DNA from: Chryseobacterium sp. GVT01B
Lineage (GTDB): Bacteria > Bacteroidota > Bacteroidia > Flavobacteriales > Weeksellaceae
Reading direction: 5' to 3'
Assembly (NCBI RefSeq): GCF_019970045.1
Contig: NZ_JAHXYI010000006.1
Span: 124,001-188,000, forward strand
Length of the DNA stretch: 64,000 nt
The translations under genes were made by a program, and so were the position numbers. The stretch's first letter is position 1; every line of letters starts with the position of its first letter. Below are positions 15,563 through 25,200 of this stretch, in pieces. Below the pieces are notes generated by a model. It was not told the DNA's origin, searched no databases, and saw only the letters and a list, made by a program, of their open reading frames with translations.

Positions 15563-18500
15563 ATGAAAAAAATATTAGTACTACTCAATTTGTTTGTGGT
15601 TGGTTTTAACTATGCACAGACTAACCTTACTTCGACAGAAAACTATATCTATGAAAAAAACTGTCTAACAGAAGATTGCTCCAAAAAGACAGAATCCGTA
15701 CAATATTTTGACGGTCTTGGAAGAGCAAAGCAAAATATAGCGGTAAAAGCAACTCCCTCTGGAAAAGATATTGCCATTCCCGTAGAATATGATTCCTATG
15801 GAAGACAGGTAAAAAGCTACCTTCCTGTTCCGCAATCAGGGACACAAAACGGAGCTTTATACGCCAACCCGCTTTCCAATGCTTCTTCCCTTTACGGAAG
15901 TGAGAAAATCTATGCCGAAAAGGTATTGGAATCTTCCCCCCTGGGAAGACTACAGCAGCAAATACAAGTGGGTAACGACTGGGCAGGACATCCCGTACAG
16001 TTTTCGTATGCAGCCAATACCTCAGCCGATGCCGTGAAAAAATATACCGTGGTAACAAATTGGGTAGAGGGACGAACCAATGGTACACCAAGTCTTTCAG
16101 GAACTTATCCGGAGAACACTCTATACAAATCTGCTGTTACAGATGAAGATGGTAATATAACTACCCAATTCAAAAATAAGAAAGGACAGACCATCTTAAC
16201 AAGAAAAAAAGACGGAACCCAGAATTCAGACACTTATTATATATACAACGAATATGGCGGACTGGTTTATACACTTCCTCCGTTAGCTTCTGCTTCTACA
16301 TTAACACAGACTGTATTGGATAACCTTTGCTATCAGTACAGGTATGATGGCTGGAACAGGCTGGTGGAGAAAAAACTTCCAGGAAAATCCTGGGAATATA
16401 TGGTGTATAATAAGGCTGATCAACTTATCCTGTCTCAGGACACAATCCTGAAAGGAAAAGGGCAATGGCTTTTTACCAAATATGATCAGTTTGGCAGAGT
16501 CATTTACACTGGAATCACCAATAATCCTGCCGGCAGGGCATCCATGCAAAACAGTGCCAATGCCAATGTCAATTTATATGAAACCAGAACTGCTACCGCA
16601 ACGTTGACCTTAAACGGTATGCCGGTATATTACACTAAGCTTTCTACTCCTAGCAATGTTACCCAGATCTTAAGTGTTAATTACTATGACACTTATCCTT
16701 CGTACAGCTTCAATCCGGCTTTTCCTTCTTCCATTATGGGAAAGGTGCCGCTTTCTGATAATTCAGCAGCCAATGCAGTAAGTACGAAAAGTCTTCCTGT
16801 TATGAGTCTTGTAAAGAATATTGAAGACGATAACTGGACGAAAAGTTATGTCTACTATGATAACAAAGGAAGAGTAATCGGAACGCATTCAATTAACCAC
16901 TTAGGAGGATATTCCAAAACAGAATCTGAACTTGATTTTGTGGGTGTTCCTCAAAAAAGCAATGTGTATCATGTAAGAAAGCCGGGCGAACCGGGAGTCA
17001 TCATTAAGCAGCGTTATGTCTATGATTCAGGAAACAGGCTTTTACAACATTACCATCAGGTAGATGATAAACCTGAAGAATTATTATCAGAAAATACCTA
17101 TAACGAGCTTTCTCAAATAACGAGCAAAAAAGTAGGTAATAATCTTCAGAGTATAGATTATACCTACAATATCCGTGGTTGGCTGTCTGATGTCAATAAA
17201 AACCAGATGGGATTGGCAGATCTGGGAGGAAAACTTTTTTCCTATGCCATTAAGTATAACAAAAAAAATGGGATCGATAATCCGGATACGGCACAGTTTG
17301 CAGGAAAAAATGTAACTCCGAAATATAATGGAAATATTACAGAAGTAGATTGGAGGTCGGTAGAAACAGTAGGGGTAAATCCTTCACTTACTCCAAAAAG
17401 ATACGGCTATGCTTATGATTCAATGAACAGAATGACGGCTGGTTATTATCAAAACCCAGGCAACCCGTACAGCAAAGAAAATACGGAATCATTATCGTAT
17501 GACCTCAACGGAAACATCAGCAATCTGTACAGAACTTCCGTAGCAGAGTATGGAAGCAATACGGTAACGGTAATTGATAATCTGAATTATACCTACACTG
17601 GAAATCAGGCAAAAAACATCAATGATATTTCTCAAAACCCAACAGGGTATGAAGGTGGAGGAAACACCATCACCTATGACCAGAATGGAAATATGCTGAC
17701 CATGCTGGATAAAGGAATCAATTCTATTCAATATAATTATTTGGATCTGCCCAATAGCCTTCATTTAAACAAAAACGGAAACGAAGATGTTGCCATCATT
17801 ACAAAATACAGAGCAGATGGAGCAAAGCTATCAAAAGAAAACACAACAACAATTACCGGATTTAACGGCTTTACAACTACAAAAAGAATTACAGATTATT
17901 TAGATGGTTTTCAATATGTAAAAACTGAAAATTCTGGTTCAGGCGGCTCGGAAACGTTGATACTTTCTTCCATATCCGCCAGAGCAATGCAGCCAGAGGC
18001 CTATAGCATCGTTACAGACCCTACTGTACAGCCTGTAGGAGGAAGCTTTATCACCAGTCTGAAAACTCCGGACTTACAGTATTTACCCACTGCAGAAGGA
18101 TTTTACGATTATCTGAAAGATCAGTATATTTACCAATACAAAGATCATTTGGGGAATGTAAGGGTTTCTTACGGAAGAAACAGCGCAGGAACTCTTGAGA
18201 TTACAGATGCTAATGATTATTATCCTTTTGGGATGAATCACCTGAAAACAGGAAATGCATTCTTTGGACGGGGAAGTTATAAAGATAACAAATACAACGG
18301 CAAAGAACTTCAGGAAACGGGCATGTACAGCTACGGCTGGAGAGAGTATATGCCGGATATTGCAAGATGGAACGGGATAGATCAGCTGGCAGAAAGCTAC
18401 CTTTCTACCAGTACTTATGCTTATGTAGCCAATAACCCTATATCAAACTTTGATGTAGATGGAAGATGGTTTAACGAAGATGGTTCTATTGATACTTCAG

Positions 18501-19777
18501 GAAGAACTCCCGGGTTTACTAGCGGAAGACAGATGTACCAGCAATTTCTGGGACAATATCCTGGGCAAGGAGGAGGCGGAGGAGATGTTGTGGCACTACT
18601 GGCACGGGCAGGAAGTCTTGGGGGAACATGGAACAATACAGGGTTTGGTTTCATGGATGATAGTGGTATAAGTCTTGGTTATGATGGAAGATATAAAAGT
18701 CTAAATGCTAATTTTCAGGAAGGCGGCATGGGTGATCCGATCAATTACCTTGAAGAGGTTTTTATCACAGGAAAAAAAGGTGGAGGTTTCGGTGAAGACT
18801 CTTACAATGGTCTGCTGATGTACAGCAAATTTACAGGGGTTCTGAGTAGATTTACGTATAACCAGAATAGCTCTATACTAGCTGATGCTGTAGAAAACAC
18901 CAAAGTAGGGAGGTCTGTATCTGCGGCTGAAAATTTCATGTTCCTGGAGTTACCAGCATCACTTGCCGGAGGAGAACTATTAGCTGCAGGATGGAGGGCA
19001 GCAGGAATGAGCAGGCTTATCTGTGGTCCGGCAGGGAGGCTTACCAATGGTCTTATTAAGATTTGCTTTACAGAAGGTACATTAGTAACGGTAGAAAAAG
19101 GAAGCAAAAAAATTGAGGATATTAAAGTAGGAGATCTTGTATGGAGCTACAATGAGAAGACTGGAAAAAAAGAACTGAAAAAAGTAGTAGAACTATCCCG
19201 CAATACTTCTTCTTCATTAGTAAAGGTCTCCTTAAACGGAGCAAAAATTACCTGTACACCTGAACACCCTTTCTATGTAAACGGAAACTGGGTAGAAGCT
19301 AAAGACCTTGTAAAAGGAATGGCCCTTACTACTTTAGACGGGAAAAATTCTCCTGTAGAATTTATTAAATTCTTGGATGAAAAAGTAAAAGTCTATAACT
19401 TTGAAGTAGAAGACAACCATAATTATTATGTTTCTGAGAAAGGGATCTTAGTACATAATAACTGTGATATTATTTGGAAAGGATTTTCTAAAGGCGAGTT
19501 AAATATTCACTTTTTAAAGCATGGAGCAGAGTTTGGAGAAATTACCCAAAGTCAATATTTGAAACTTGCCAAGAGTTTTGCAGGCGAAACCGGTGAGCAT
19601 ATTCAACAACAAACGGTTGGAAAATTTCTAGTTAAATTTAATAGTAATACTCAAGAAATTCTTGTTGGAAGAATAGATTTAAGAGAGATTAGAACATTTT
19701 ATAGAGCAAATTCAGCTATGACTAAAATAAATCCATTTCAAGATGCTCTTGATTTGGCTGCAACTTTAACAAAATAA
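15563..19777 (+). CDS. RHS polymorphic toxin with Hint domain and C-terminal nuclease-like tip
   Basis: The 1404-residue protein has a signal peptide (MKKILVLLNLFVVGFNYAQ), a DUF6443-like N-terminal region, many YD repeats, and the RHS core (YKDHLGNVRVSYG, DYYPFGM, YNGKELQETGMYSYGWREY, NPISNFDVDGR near residue 965). A Hint autoprocessing domain follows, from Cys1168 (CFTEGT) through TPEHPF to VHNNC (His1298-Cys1301). The final ~103 residues are the variable tip: FSKGELNIHFLKHGAEFGEI and IRTFYRAN resemble the BECR/EndoU-like nuclease tips whose catalytic His lies in an HFxKHGxEF motif. The immunity candidate begins 3 bp later. Nuclease activity is inference. Confidence 0.85.
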   Translation: MKKILVLLNLFVVGFNYAQTNLTSTENYIYEKNCLTEDCSKKTESVQYFDGLGRAKQNIAVKATPSGKDIAIPVEYDSYGRQVKSYLPVPQSGTQNGALYANPLSNASSLYGSEKIYAEKVLESSPLGRLQQQIQVGNDWAGHPVQFSYAANTSADAVKKYTVVTNWVEGRTNGTPSLSGTYPENTLYKSAVTDEDGNITTQFKNKKGQTILTRKKDGTQNSDTYYIYNEYGGLVYTLPPLASASTLTQTVLDNLCYQYRYDGWNRLVEKKLPGKSWEYMVYNKADQLILSQDTILKGKGQWLFTKYDQFGRVIYTGITNNPAGRASMQNSANANVNLYETRTATATLTLNGMPVYYTKLSTPSNVTQILSVNYYDTYPSYSFNPAFPSSIMGKVPLSDNSAANAVSTKSLPVMSLVKNIEDDNWTKSYVYYDNKGRVIGTHSINHLGGYSKTESELDFVGVPQKSNVYHVRKPGEPGVIIKQRYVYDSGNRLLQHYHQVDDKPEELLSENTYNELSQITSKKVGNNLQSIDYTYNIRGWLSDVNKNQMGLADLGGKLFSYAIKYNKKNGIDNPDTAQFAGKNVTPKYNGNITEVDWRSVETVGVNPSLTPKRYGYAYDSMNRMTAGYYQNPGNPYSKENTESLSYDLNGNISNLYRTSVAEYGSNTVTVIDNLNYTYTGNQAKNINDISQNPTGYEGGGNTITYDQNGNMLTMLDKGINSIQYNYLDLPNSLHLNKNGNEDVAIITKYRADGAKLSKENTTTITGFNGFTTTKRITDYLDGFQYVKTENSGSGGSETLILSSISARAMQPEAYSIVTDPTVQPVGGSFITSLKTPDLQYLPTAEGFYDYLKDQYIYQYKDHLGNVRVSYGRNSAGTLEITDANDYYPFGMNHLKTGNAFFGRGSYKDNKYNGKELQETGMYSYGWREYMPDIARWNGIDQLAESYLSTSTYAYVANNPISNFDVDGRWFNEDGSIDTSGRTPGFTSGRQMYQQFLGQYPGQGGGGGDVVALLARAGSLGGTWNNTGFGFMDDSGISLGYDGRYKSLNANFQEGGMGDPINYLEEVFITGKKGGGFGEDSYNGLLMYSKFTGVLSRFTYNQNSSILADAVENTKVGRSVSAAENFMFLELPASLAGGELLAAGWRAAGMSRLICGPAGRLTNGLIKICFTEGTLVTVEKGSKKIEDIKVGDLVWSYNEKTGKKELKKVVELSRNTSSSLVKVSLNGAKITCTPEHPFYVNGNWVEAKDLVKGMALTTLDGKNSPVEFIKFLDEKVKVYNFEVEDNHNYYVSEKGILVHNNCDIIWKGFSKGELNIHFLKHGAEFGEITQSQYLKLAKSFAGETGEHIQQQTVGKFLVKFNSNTQEILVGRIDLREIRTFYRANSAMTKINPFQDALDLAATLTK

Positions 19778-19780
19778 AAT

Positions 19781-20248
19781 ATGGTAAGATTAGACTTAAA
19801 TACTGTTATAAACATACTATCATTACAAGAATATTCAAAATTGACATTGGAAGAAAAAGAAGAATTGATTGAATGTGAAGGAATCGAAGAAGTAGAAATT
19901 TTTGAATATTTAAAAGAAAAATATACTGGTATAAAGATTTCATATATTGAAGAAAAAATCAAAACTTTATATCAATTTCCATTAATTATTACAGGTACTC
20001 CAAAAGAATTGATTGCATGCCCTTGTTGTAATTATAAAACACTTTCAGAAAGGGGAAATTATGAGATTTGCCCTGTTTGTTTTTGGGAAGATGACGGAAG
20101 TAATGATGAGTTTAAATATAGTCATGTAAATCATACGACATTAAACGATGCAAAAAAGAATTTTAAAACAAAAGGAGCTATTTTAGATAAATTCTTAAAT
20201 TCTGTAGATAGTGAAGGAAAATTAAAATATTATAAAACGATTTATTAG
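19781..20248 (+). CDS. CPCC-motif Cys-rich protein, probable immunity protein
   Basis: The 155-residue protein begins 3 bp after the toxin stop. Its C-terminal half has a zinc-ribbon-like CPCC...CPVCFWEDDG block, the hallmark of the Cys-rich CPCC family that often follows polymorphic toxins. The N-terminal ~65 residues are Glu- and Leu-rich and probably helical. Position and family fit an immunity protein for the BECR-like tip. Base composition is clearly more AT-rich than the RHS genes, as expected for a recently exchanged module. Confidence 0.75.
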   Translation: MVRLDLNTVINILSLQEYSKLTLEEKEELIECEGIEEVEIFEYLKEKYTGIKISYIEEKIKTLYQFPLIITGTPKELIACPCCNYKTLSERGNYEICPVCFWEDDGSNDEFKYSHVNHTTLNDAKKNFKTKGAILDKFLNSVDSEGKLKYYKTIY

Positions 20249-20341
20249 CATAAATTAAAAGAGGTTGAACTTTTCAATCTCTTTTAATTTTACATACACA
20301 ATAATTAATGGAAATTAAAAGATATATTTCTTAAATATTCT

Positions 20342-20701
20342 AACAGGAAAATCTCTCCTTCAGAATCTATTAAATTCTTGGATGAAAAAGTAAAAGTCTA
20401 TAACTTTGAAGTAGAAGGCAACCATAATTATTATGTTTCTGAAAAAGGGATTTTGGTGCATAATAATTGTGAATGGACAAGCGCAATTACAAATACGTTA
20501 GAAAATGCTTCATCAGGTTTAAAAAACATATCTCAGAACATTTTTTTGCAAGAGGTGAAATTAATATTGGAGGCAGACCATTATCACGGGACTATCGGAA
20601 CATCAGCTCAGGGAGCAAGACAAATAATATTAGATTTTGGAAGAACAATTAATGAATCAGGAACAACAAGCCAAGTAAGGATTTGGATGAATGAAACATG
20701 A
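20342..20701 (+). pseudogene. Displaced toxin tip with partial Hint domain (orphan CT module)
   Basis: From about 20345 the DNA closely matches the end of the Hint region of the main toxin (FLDEKVKVYNFEVE, NHNYYVSEKGILVHNNC), then diverges into a different ~75-residue tip (EWTSAITN...QVRIWMNET). There is no upstream Hint or RHS core and no convincing start: the open frame can only begin at a TTG inside the Hint remnant. It is therefore a silent cassette that recombination through the Hint region could swap into the full-length gene. I do not recognise the tip's activity. Confidence 0.75.
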
Positions 20702-20745
20702 ACAAGCATTAGAAGTTTGCATCCTTATACTAGATAATAATAAAT

Positions 20746-21300
20746 ATGGTAATAAATAAAAACAAAGAACTTTTTGGCTTTCAGCCTTATGAATTTACAA
20801 GTTTTTTAGAGGGAAATTCTTTAATAAAAGGCTATAAATATTTAGATCAACTTGTATGCGATTTATTGATATTTGAAAAAGAAGGACACTATTATAAATA
20901 TGAAGATGAAAATTTAATACTTTATAGTCCAACAGAGATTAATGAAAATGGAATGTTTTTCTTTAAATTAAAAAATAAATTTCTATTAACAGAGAATGAG
21001 AATTTTCAATTTTATGCAAACTATGAAATTGATAAAGAAGATCTGGATATTATAATGATCGAAGCTATTGTGAAAGAGAGCAATAATAAATATTACTGGA
21101 CATATTCAACAATGGATTATTTAATTGAGACTACAAATAAAAGATCTCAAGATATATATTTTGACTATTATCCCAATGAAATTGCTTTCGTTTTAAATAG
21201 GTTTTTGCTTTTAAAGAATATTACAAAAAGTGATATAATTAATAAGCTTCAATCTTTAAAAACAGAAGAAAATATAATTTCTGGATTTTATAAAGAATAA
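20746..21300 (+). CDS. Putative immunity protein for the displaced toxin tip
   Basis: The 184-residue protein follows the orphan tip by 44 bp, the usual place of its immunity gene. It is soluble, acidic and aromatic-rich (GHYYKYEDENLILYSP, FYANYEIDKEDLDI, DIYFDYYPNEIAFV), with no signal peptide or membrane segment. It is very AT-rich like its neighbours. I do not recognise the family; the immunity role rests on position. Confidence 0.6.
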   Translation: MVINKNKELFGFQPYEFTSFLEGNSLIKGYKYLDQLVCDLLIFEKEGHYYKYEDENLILYSPTEINENGMFFFKLKNKFLLTENENFQFYANYEIDKEDLDIIMIEAIVKESNNKYYWTYSTMDYLIETTNKRSQDIYFDYYPNEIAFVLNRFLLLKNITKSDIINKLQSLKTEENIISGFYKE

Positions 21301-21513
21301 CCAAGGACTTGCTAATTATGAAGGAAAAAGTCTTTTTGAACTTGTAAAGGCGTTCGAAAGTCAAGCTAAGAGTGCAGGTATGAATAAGTAGTTATAAAAG
21401 GTGTTGATATTGTAGAAACAAGATTAATGAACTCAAGAGCAGCAGAAATTATGGGCTACACTTATAAAGAGCTTAGTAAAAATAGTATAGAATTAGTAAA
21501 GTTTTTAAAATGA
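21296..21513 (+). pseudogene. Frameshifted remnant of a second displaced toxin tip
   Basis: One frame reads NNQGLANYEGKSLFELVKAF...SAGMNK and then hits TAG at 21389. The neighbouring frame continues smoothly as VVIKGVDIVETRLMNSRAAE...SIELVKFLK to the TGA at 21511. Inserting one G after 21388 (AAGGTAGTT) would join the frames, so a single-base deletion has broken the gene. The stop overlaps the start of the next ORF by ATGA, a typical toxin-immunity junction. The toxin class is unknown. Confidence 0.65.
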
Positions 21514-21905
21514 TAAAGAATATAAATATTGTCAAATCTAAATTCAATAGAATAAAGCAGAATTTTTTTAAGACAGATTTATTTGAGAATTTAGAAGATA
21601 ATATACAACAACAAATAAATAATAATATTGTATATCTAAATAACGAAATACCTTTCTTAGGTTATGCTTATAATGATGATTATTGGCTGCTGACAGATAT
21701 TAGGCTTATTACAAACGATTTCATTATTTTTCTGGATGATATTGAAATAATTAATATCCCTGAAATTTTTGATGAAGGAAAAGGAAACTCAGAATGCGAA
21801 AGTTTAGAAATTGTTAAAAAAGACTCTGCTGTTTATACTTTAAAATTAGAGAGATTAACATGGTATGCAATTTTTAACGTCCTTAATTTCATTATAAGAC
21901 ATTGA
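21510..21905 (+). CDS. Putative immunity protein for the broken toxin tip
   Basis: The 131-residue protein overlaps the end of the frameshifted remnant by an ATGA junction. It is soluble and rich in Asn, Ile and Asp (FLGYAYNDDYWLLTDIR, FIIFLDDIEIINIPEIF, then LKLERLTWYAIFNVLNF at the end). Position at the end of an RHS tail array suggests immunity. Family not recognised. Confidence 0.6.
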   Translation: MIKNINIVKSKFNRIKQNFFKTDLFENLEDNIQQQINNNIVYLNNEIPFLGYAYNDDYWLLTDIRLITNDFIIFLDDIEIINIPEIFDEGKGNSECESLEIVKKDSAVYTLKLERLTWYAIFNVLNFIIRH

Positions 21906-22296
21906 TTTATAATACAGTTACATTTAACTAAAACCTTTCGAGTACCGACTTTTCATAGAAGATGACAAAACTATTATATCAAACGATTAACTAATTACAA
22001 TACAGTATCCATCCATACACAAAGTACCATATGATCACATATGGTACTTTTTCTTTTCATAATGCCCATTATTTCCTTCAAAATCCAAAATCTACTTCAA
22101 TTCATTTGAAATAAACAGAGATATACCTTTATTGTCAAATTTACTATAATGGAATAGGAAATAATTTCGTATTTTGGTTTACTTATTAAAATAATAATTT
22201 AAAGTATCTAAAAATGTTTAAAATATAAACTTTAAGGTTCTGATTATCATTTTTTAATAATCAAAAAAGAAAAATCTCTAATCATTGAAATAATAT
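21906..22296. other. Non-coding gap closing the RHS island
   Basis: Apart from the terminator at 22018-22057 and the repeat that follows it, I see only AT-rich DNA that must hold the promoter of the hybrid kinase starting at 22297. Confidence 0.5.
22020..22072 (+). terminator. Terminator and repeat, copy 2
   Basis: AAAGTACCATATG and CATATGGTACTTT form a perfect 13-bp stem around ATCA, followed by TTCTTTT. The right arm and the next bases (ATAATGCCCATTA) match copy 1 at 10801-10834 with one difference. Confidence 0.85.
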
Positions 22297-25200
22297 ATGA
22301 AGAAGTATCCAATTCCTGGGAATGAAGAAGCCCGAATGAGGAAACTGGAGTTTTTGGATCTTTTAAACCTTGAAAAAGATCCCCAGTTAGACATTTTTGC
22401 AGAAACGGCATGCCTGGTGACCGACTGTCCTGCAGCACTTATTGCCATGATGGAAAGCGAAACTCAGACTATTCAAAGCTGTGTGGGTCTTGATCTTGAT
22501 TTTGTTGACAGGAAGAGTACTTTATGCCAATATTCTATTGCAAATGGAGATGTTGTTGTTATCAATGATACTTTATTAGACGAAAGATCTTTTGATAATC
22601 CACTTATTCTGGCGGGTGGAATCCGGTTTTATGCAGGAATCCCCCTGATTGATGATGAAGGTTTCGTATTAGGAACCATCTGTGTTATCGATTATAAACC
22701 TAAAACAATTACAGACGATCAGATTTCTACCCTTAAAAAAATAGGAGAGGCCATCACAAAAGTCCTGATGGGGAAAAGAAAAAATATTCAGGCTGAATAC
22801 TTTCAACAGACCTTCAGTATTTCCAACAACCTGATCTGTGTTTTGGATAAGGATTTCTCTATAAAAGACGTCAATCCAGCTTTTGAAAGCATATTCCAAT
22901 TGGAGAAATCTCAGGTTATTGACCAGAATTTCCTCAATATTTTAGGCAGCCACAATTCCCAACTGCAATTACTGACTAAAAATCTTCCCACTACAGATGA
23001 AGAAGTAACATTCACTACTTCTACAAACATAGATGATACACAGACTATTATTGTAGAATGGTATCTGAAACTGAATCAGAAGCACTCTGAAATTTTCTGT
23101 TTCGGAATCAATATTACCCAGCGCATCGATGAAAAACTCAAACTTGAAAGTTCTGAACGCCGTTTCAGAAGCTTCTTCGAAAATGCAATAGGTCTGATGA
23201 GTATGCATGATATGGAAGGGAATATCACTGAGGTAAACGAAAAAGGAAGAGAAACACTGCAATATTCCGCAGAAGAAGTGGAAGGACTCAACCTGAAAGA
23301 TCTTGTCCCTGAAAAAAACTGGCCGCTACTGGAACAGTACCTGGAAAGAATTAACAAAAACCAGGAAGATTTTGGAACCATGATCCTGAAAACCAAAGGA
23401 GGTGAAGAAGTCATCTGGATGTACCACAATCTAGTAGAAATCAACAAAGAAGGAAAACCTTATGTAGTAAGTACTGCACTAAATGTCACCGAAAGAATGA
23501 CGTTGGAAAAAGATCTTGTTCATACCAAAAAAATGCTGGAACAGACAAGTGCTGTGGCTCAAGTGGGAGGATGGGAAGTGAATCTTAAAAAGAATACCGT
23601 ATTTTGGTCACAGTCTACCAGAGAAATACACAAAATAGATAAAACATTCCAGCCTGATCTGGAAAATGCACTCGGCTTCTATAGCGAAGACAGCCGCGAA
23701 AAACTGAAACTATTATTTGAAAGAGCTGTAAAAGAAGGTATTCCTTACGATGAAGAATTACAACTTGTACGGAATGACGGTGTGACGATCTGGGTAAGGG
23801 TAAAAGGAATACCTGAGTTTGAAGACGGAACCTGTATCAGAGTATATGGAATTATTCAGGATATTGATAATTTCAAAAACATCTACCTTGAATTGGCAAA
23901 AAAAGAGGCAATGCTTCAGTCATTTGTCGCCTATGTTCCTGCAACGGTTGCTATGTTTGACAAAGAACTCAATTACCTTTCCGTAAGCAGCAGCTGGAAA
24001 GATGAATTCCAGATGAATGATATCAGACTGATCGGAGAAAATATGTTTAAAATTTCTCCGGATGTACCGGATGAAAGAATCAGGATTTATCAGGATGCTC
24101 TGGCAGGAATTGCCTATAAAAATGAAGATATGGCCATAGAAATTCCTGATAAAGAAGTCATTCAGCATTACAATATAGAAGTTACACCATGGTATCTTTC
24201 CACTCATACAATAGGCGGAATCATTGTTTCTGCACAAAATATTACAGGATCGGTAAGAATCAATAAAGAGCTTAAAACCGCCAAGAAAATGGCTGATATA
24301 GCCAATAAAGCAAAATCAGAGTTTTTGGCCAATATGAGTCATGAAATCAGAACTCCGCTGAATGGTGTCATCGGGTTCTCTGATCTTCTGCTAAAAACTC
24401 CGTTGAATGAAATACAGACCCAATACCTGAATTATATTAATGAATCCGGAGAAAACCTTTTAAACATCATCAATGACATTCTTGATTTCTCTAAAATAGA
24501 ATCCGGAAAAATGGATCTTTCAATTGAAAAATCCAATGTATATGATATTGTAAGTCAGGTGATCAATGTGATCCTTTATCAATCCCAGAAAAAAAATATA
24601 GAATTACTGTTAAATATAGAGCAGGGGCTTCCTGAAACCATCTGGGTGGACGAATCCAGACTCAAGCAGATTCTGATCAACCTCCTTGGAAATGCTGTCA
24701 AGTTTACAGCACAGGGGGAAATAGAGCTTAAAGTAGAAAAACTGAAGCTTGACCATAAAGATATCACATTAAGATTTTCAGTTCGGGACACGGGAATCGG
24801 TATTCCTAAAGAGAAACAGCAGTTTATTTTTGATGCCTTTACACAGGAAAACAGCTCTATCAGCAAACGTTATGGCGGAACAGGACTTGGACTTACCATT
24901 TCAAACAATATTCTGAAATATATGGGAAGCGGCCTGTCACTGGTGAGCGAGGTTGATAAAGGTTCTGTTTTCTATTTTGACATTCAGATTCCTTGTGAAA
25001 TGACAGAACGCCCTGAAGATGAAGATCTGAAAATAAACAGAGTTCTTATTGTTGATGATAACGAAGCCAACAGAGTAATTCTTCAGCATATGCTTGCCTA
25101 TAAAAATATAGATTCAAAGCTTGCTGCCAATGGTATGGAAGCCCTTCAGATACTTCTTGCAGGAGAGCGTTTCGATGTTATTCTTATGGATTACCATATG

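Noticed and set aside
15627..16091. 154-codon minus-strand frame inside the RHS gene
   Set aside because: It lies opposite well-formed YD-repeat coding sequence and has no promoter or recognisable domain.
15563..19777. Self-splicing intein in the RHS protein
   Set aside because: The Hint domain ends in VHNNC directly before the variable tip, the layout of toxin-releasing Hint domains; no C-extein continuation of the RHS core is seen.
20378..20701. A free-standing 107-residue gene
   Set aside because: Its only start is a TTG inside a copied Hint segment and homology begins upstream of it. It is better read as a displaced toxin tip without its own start.
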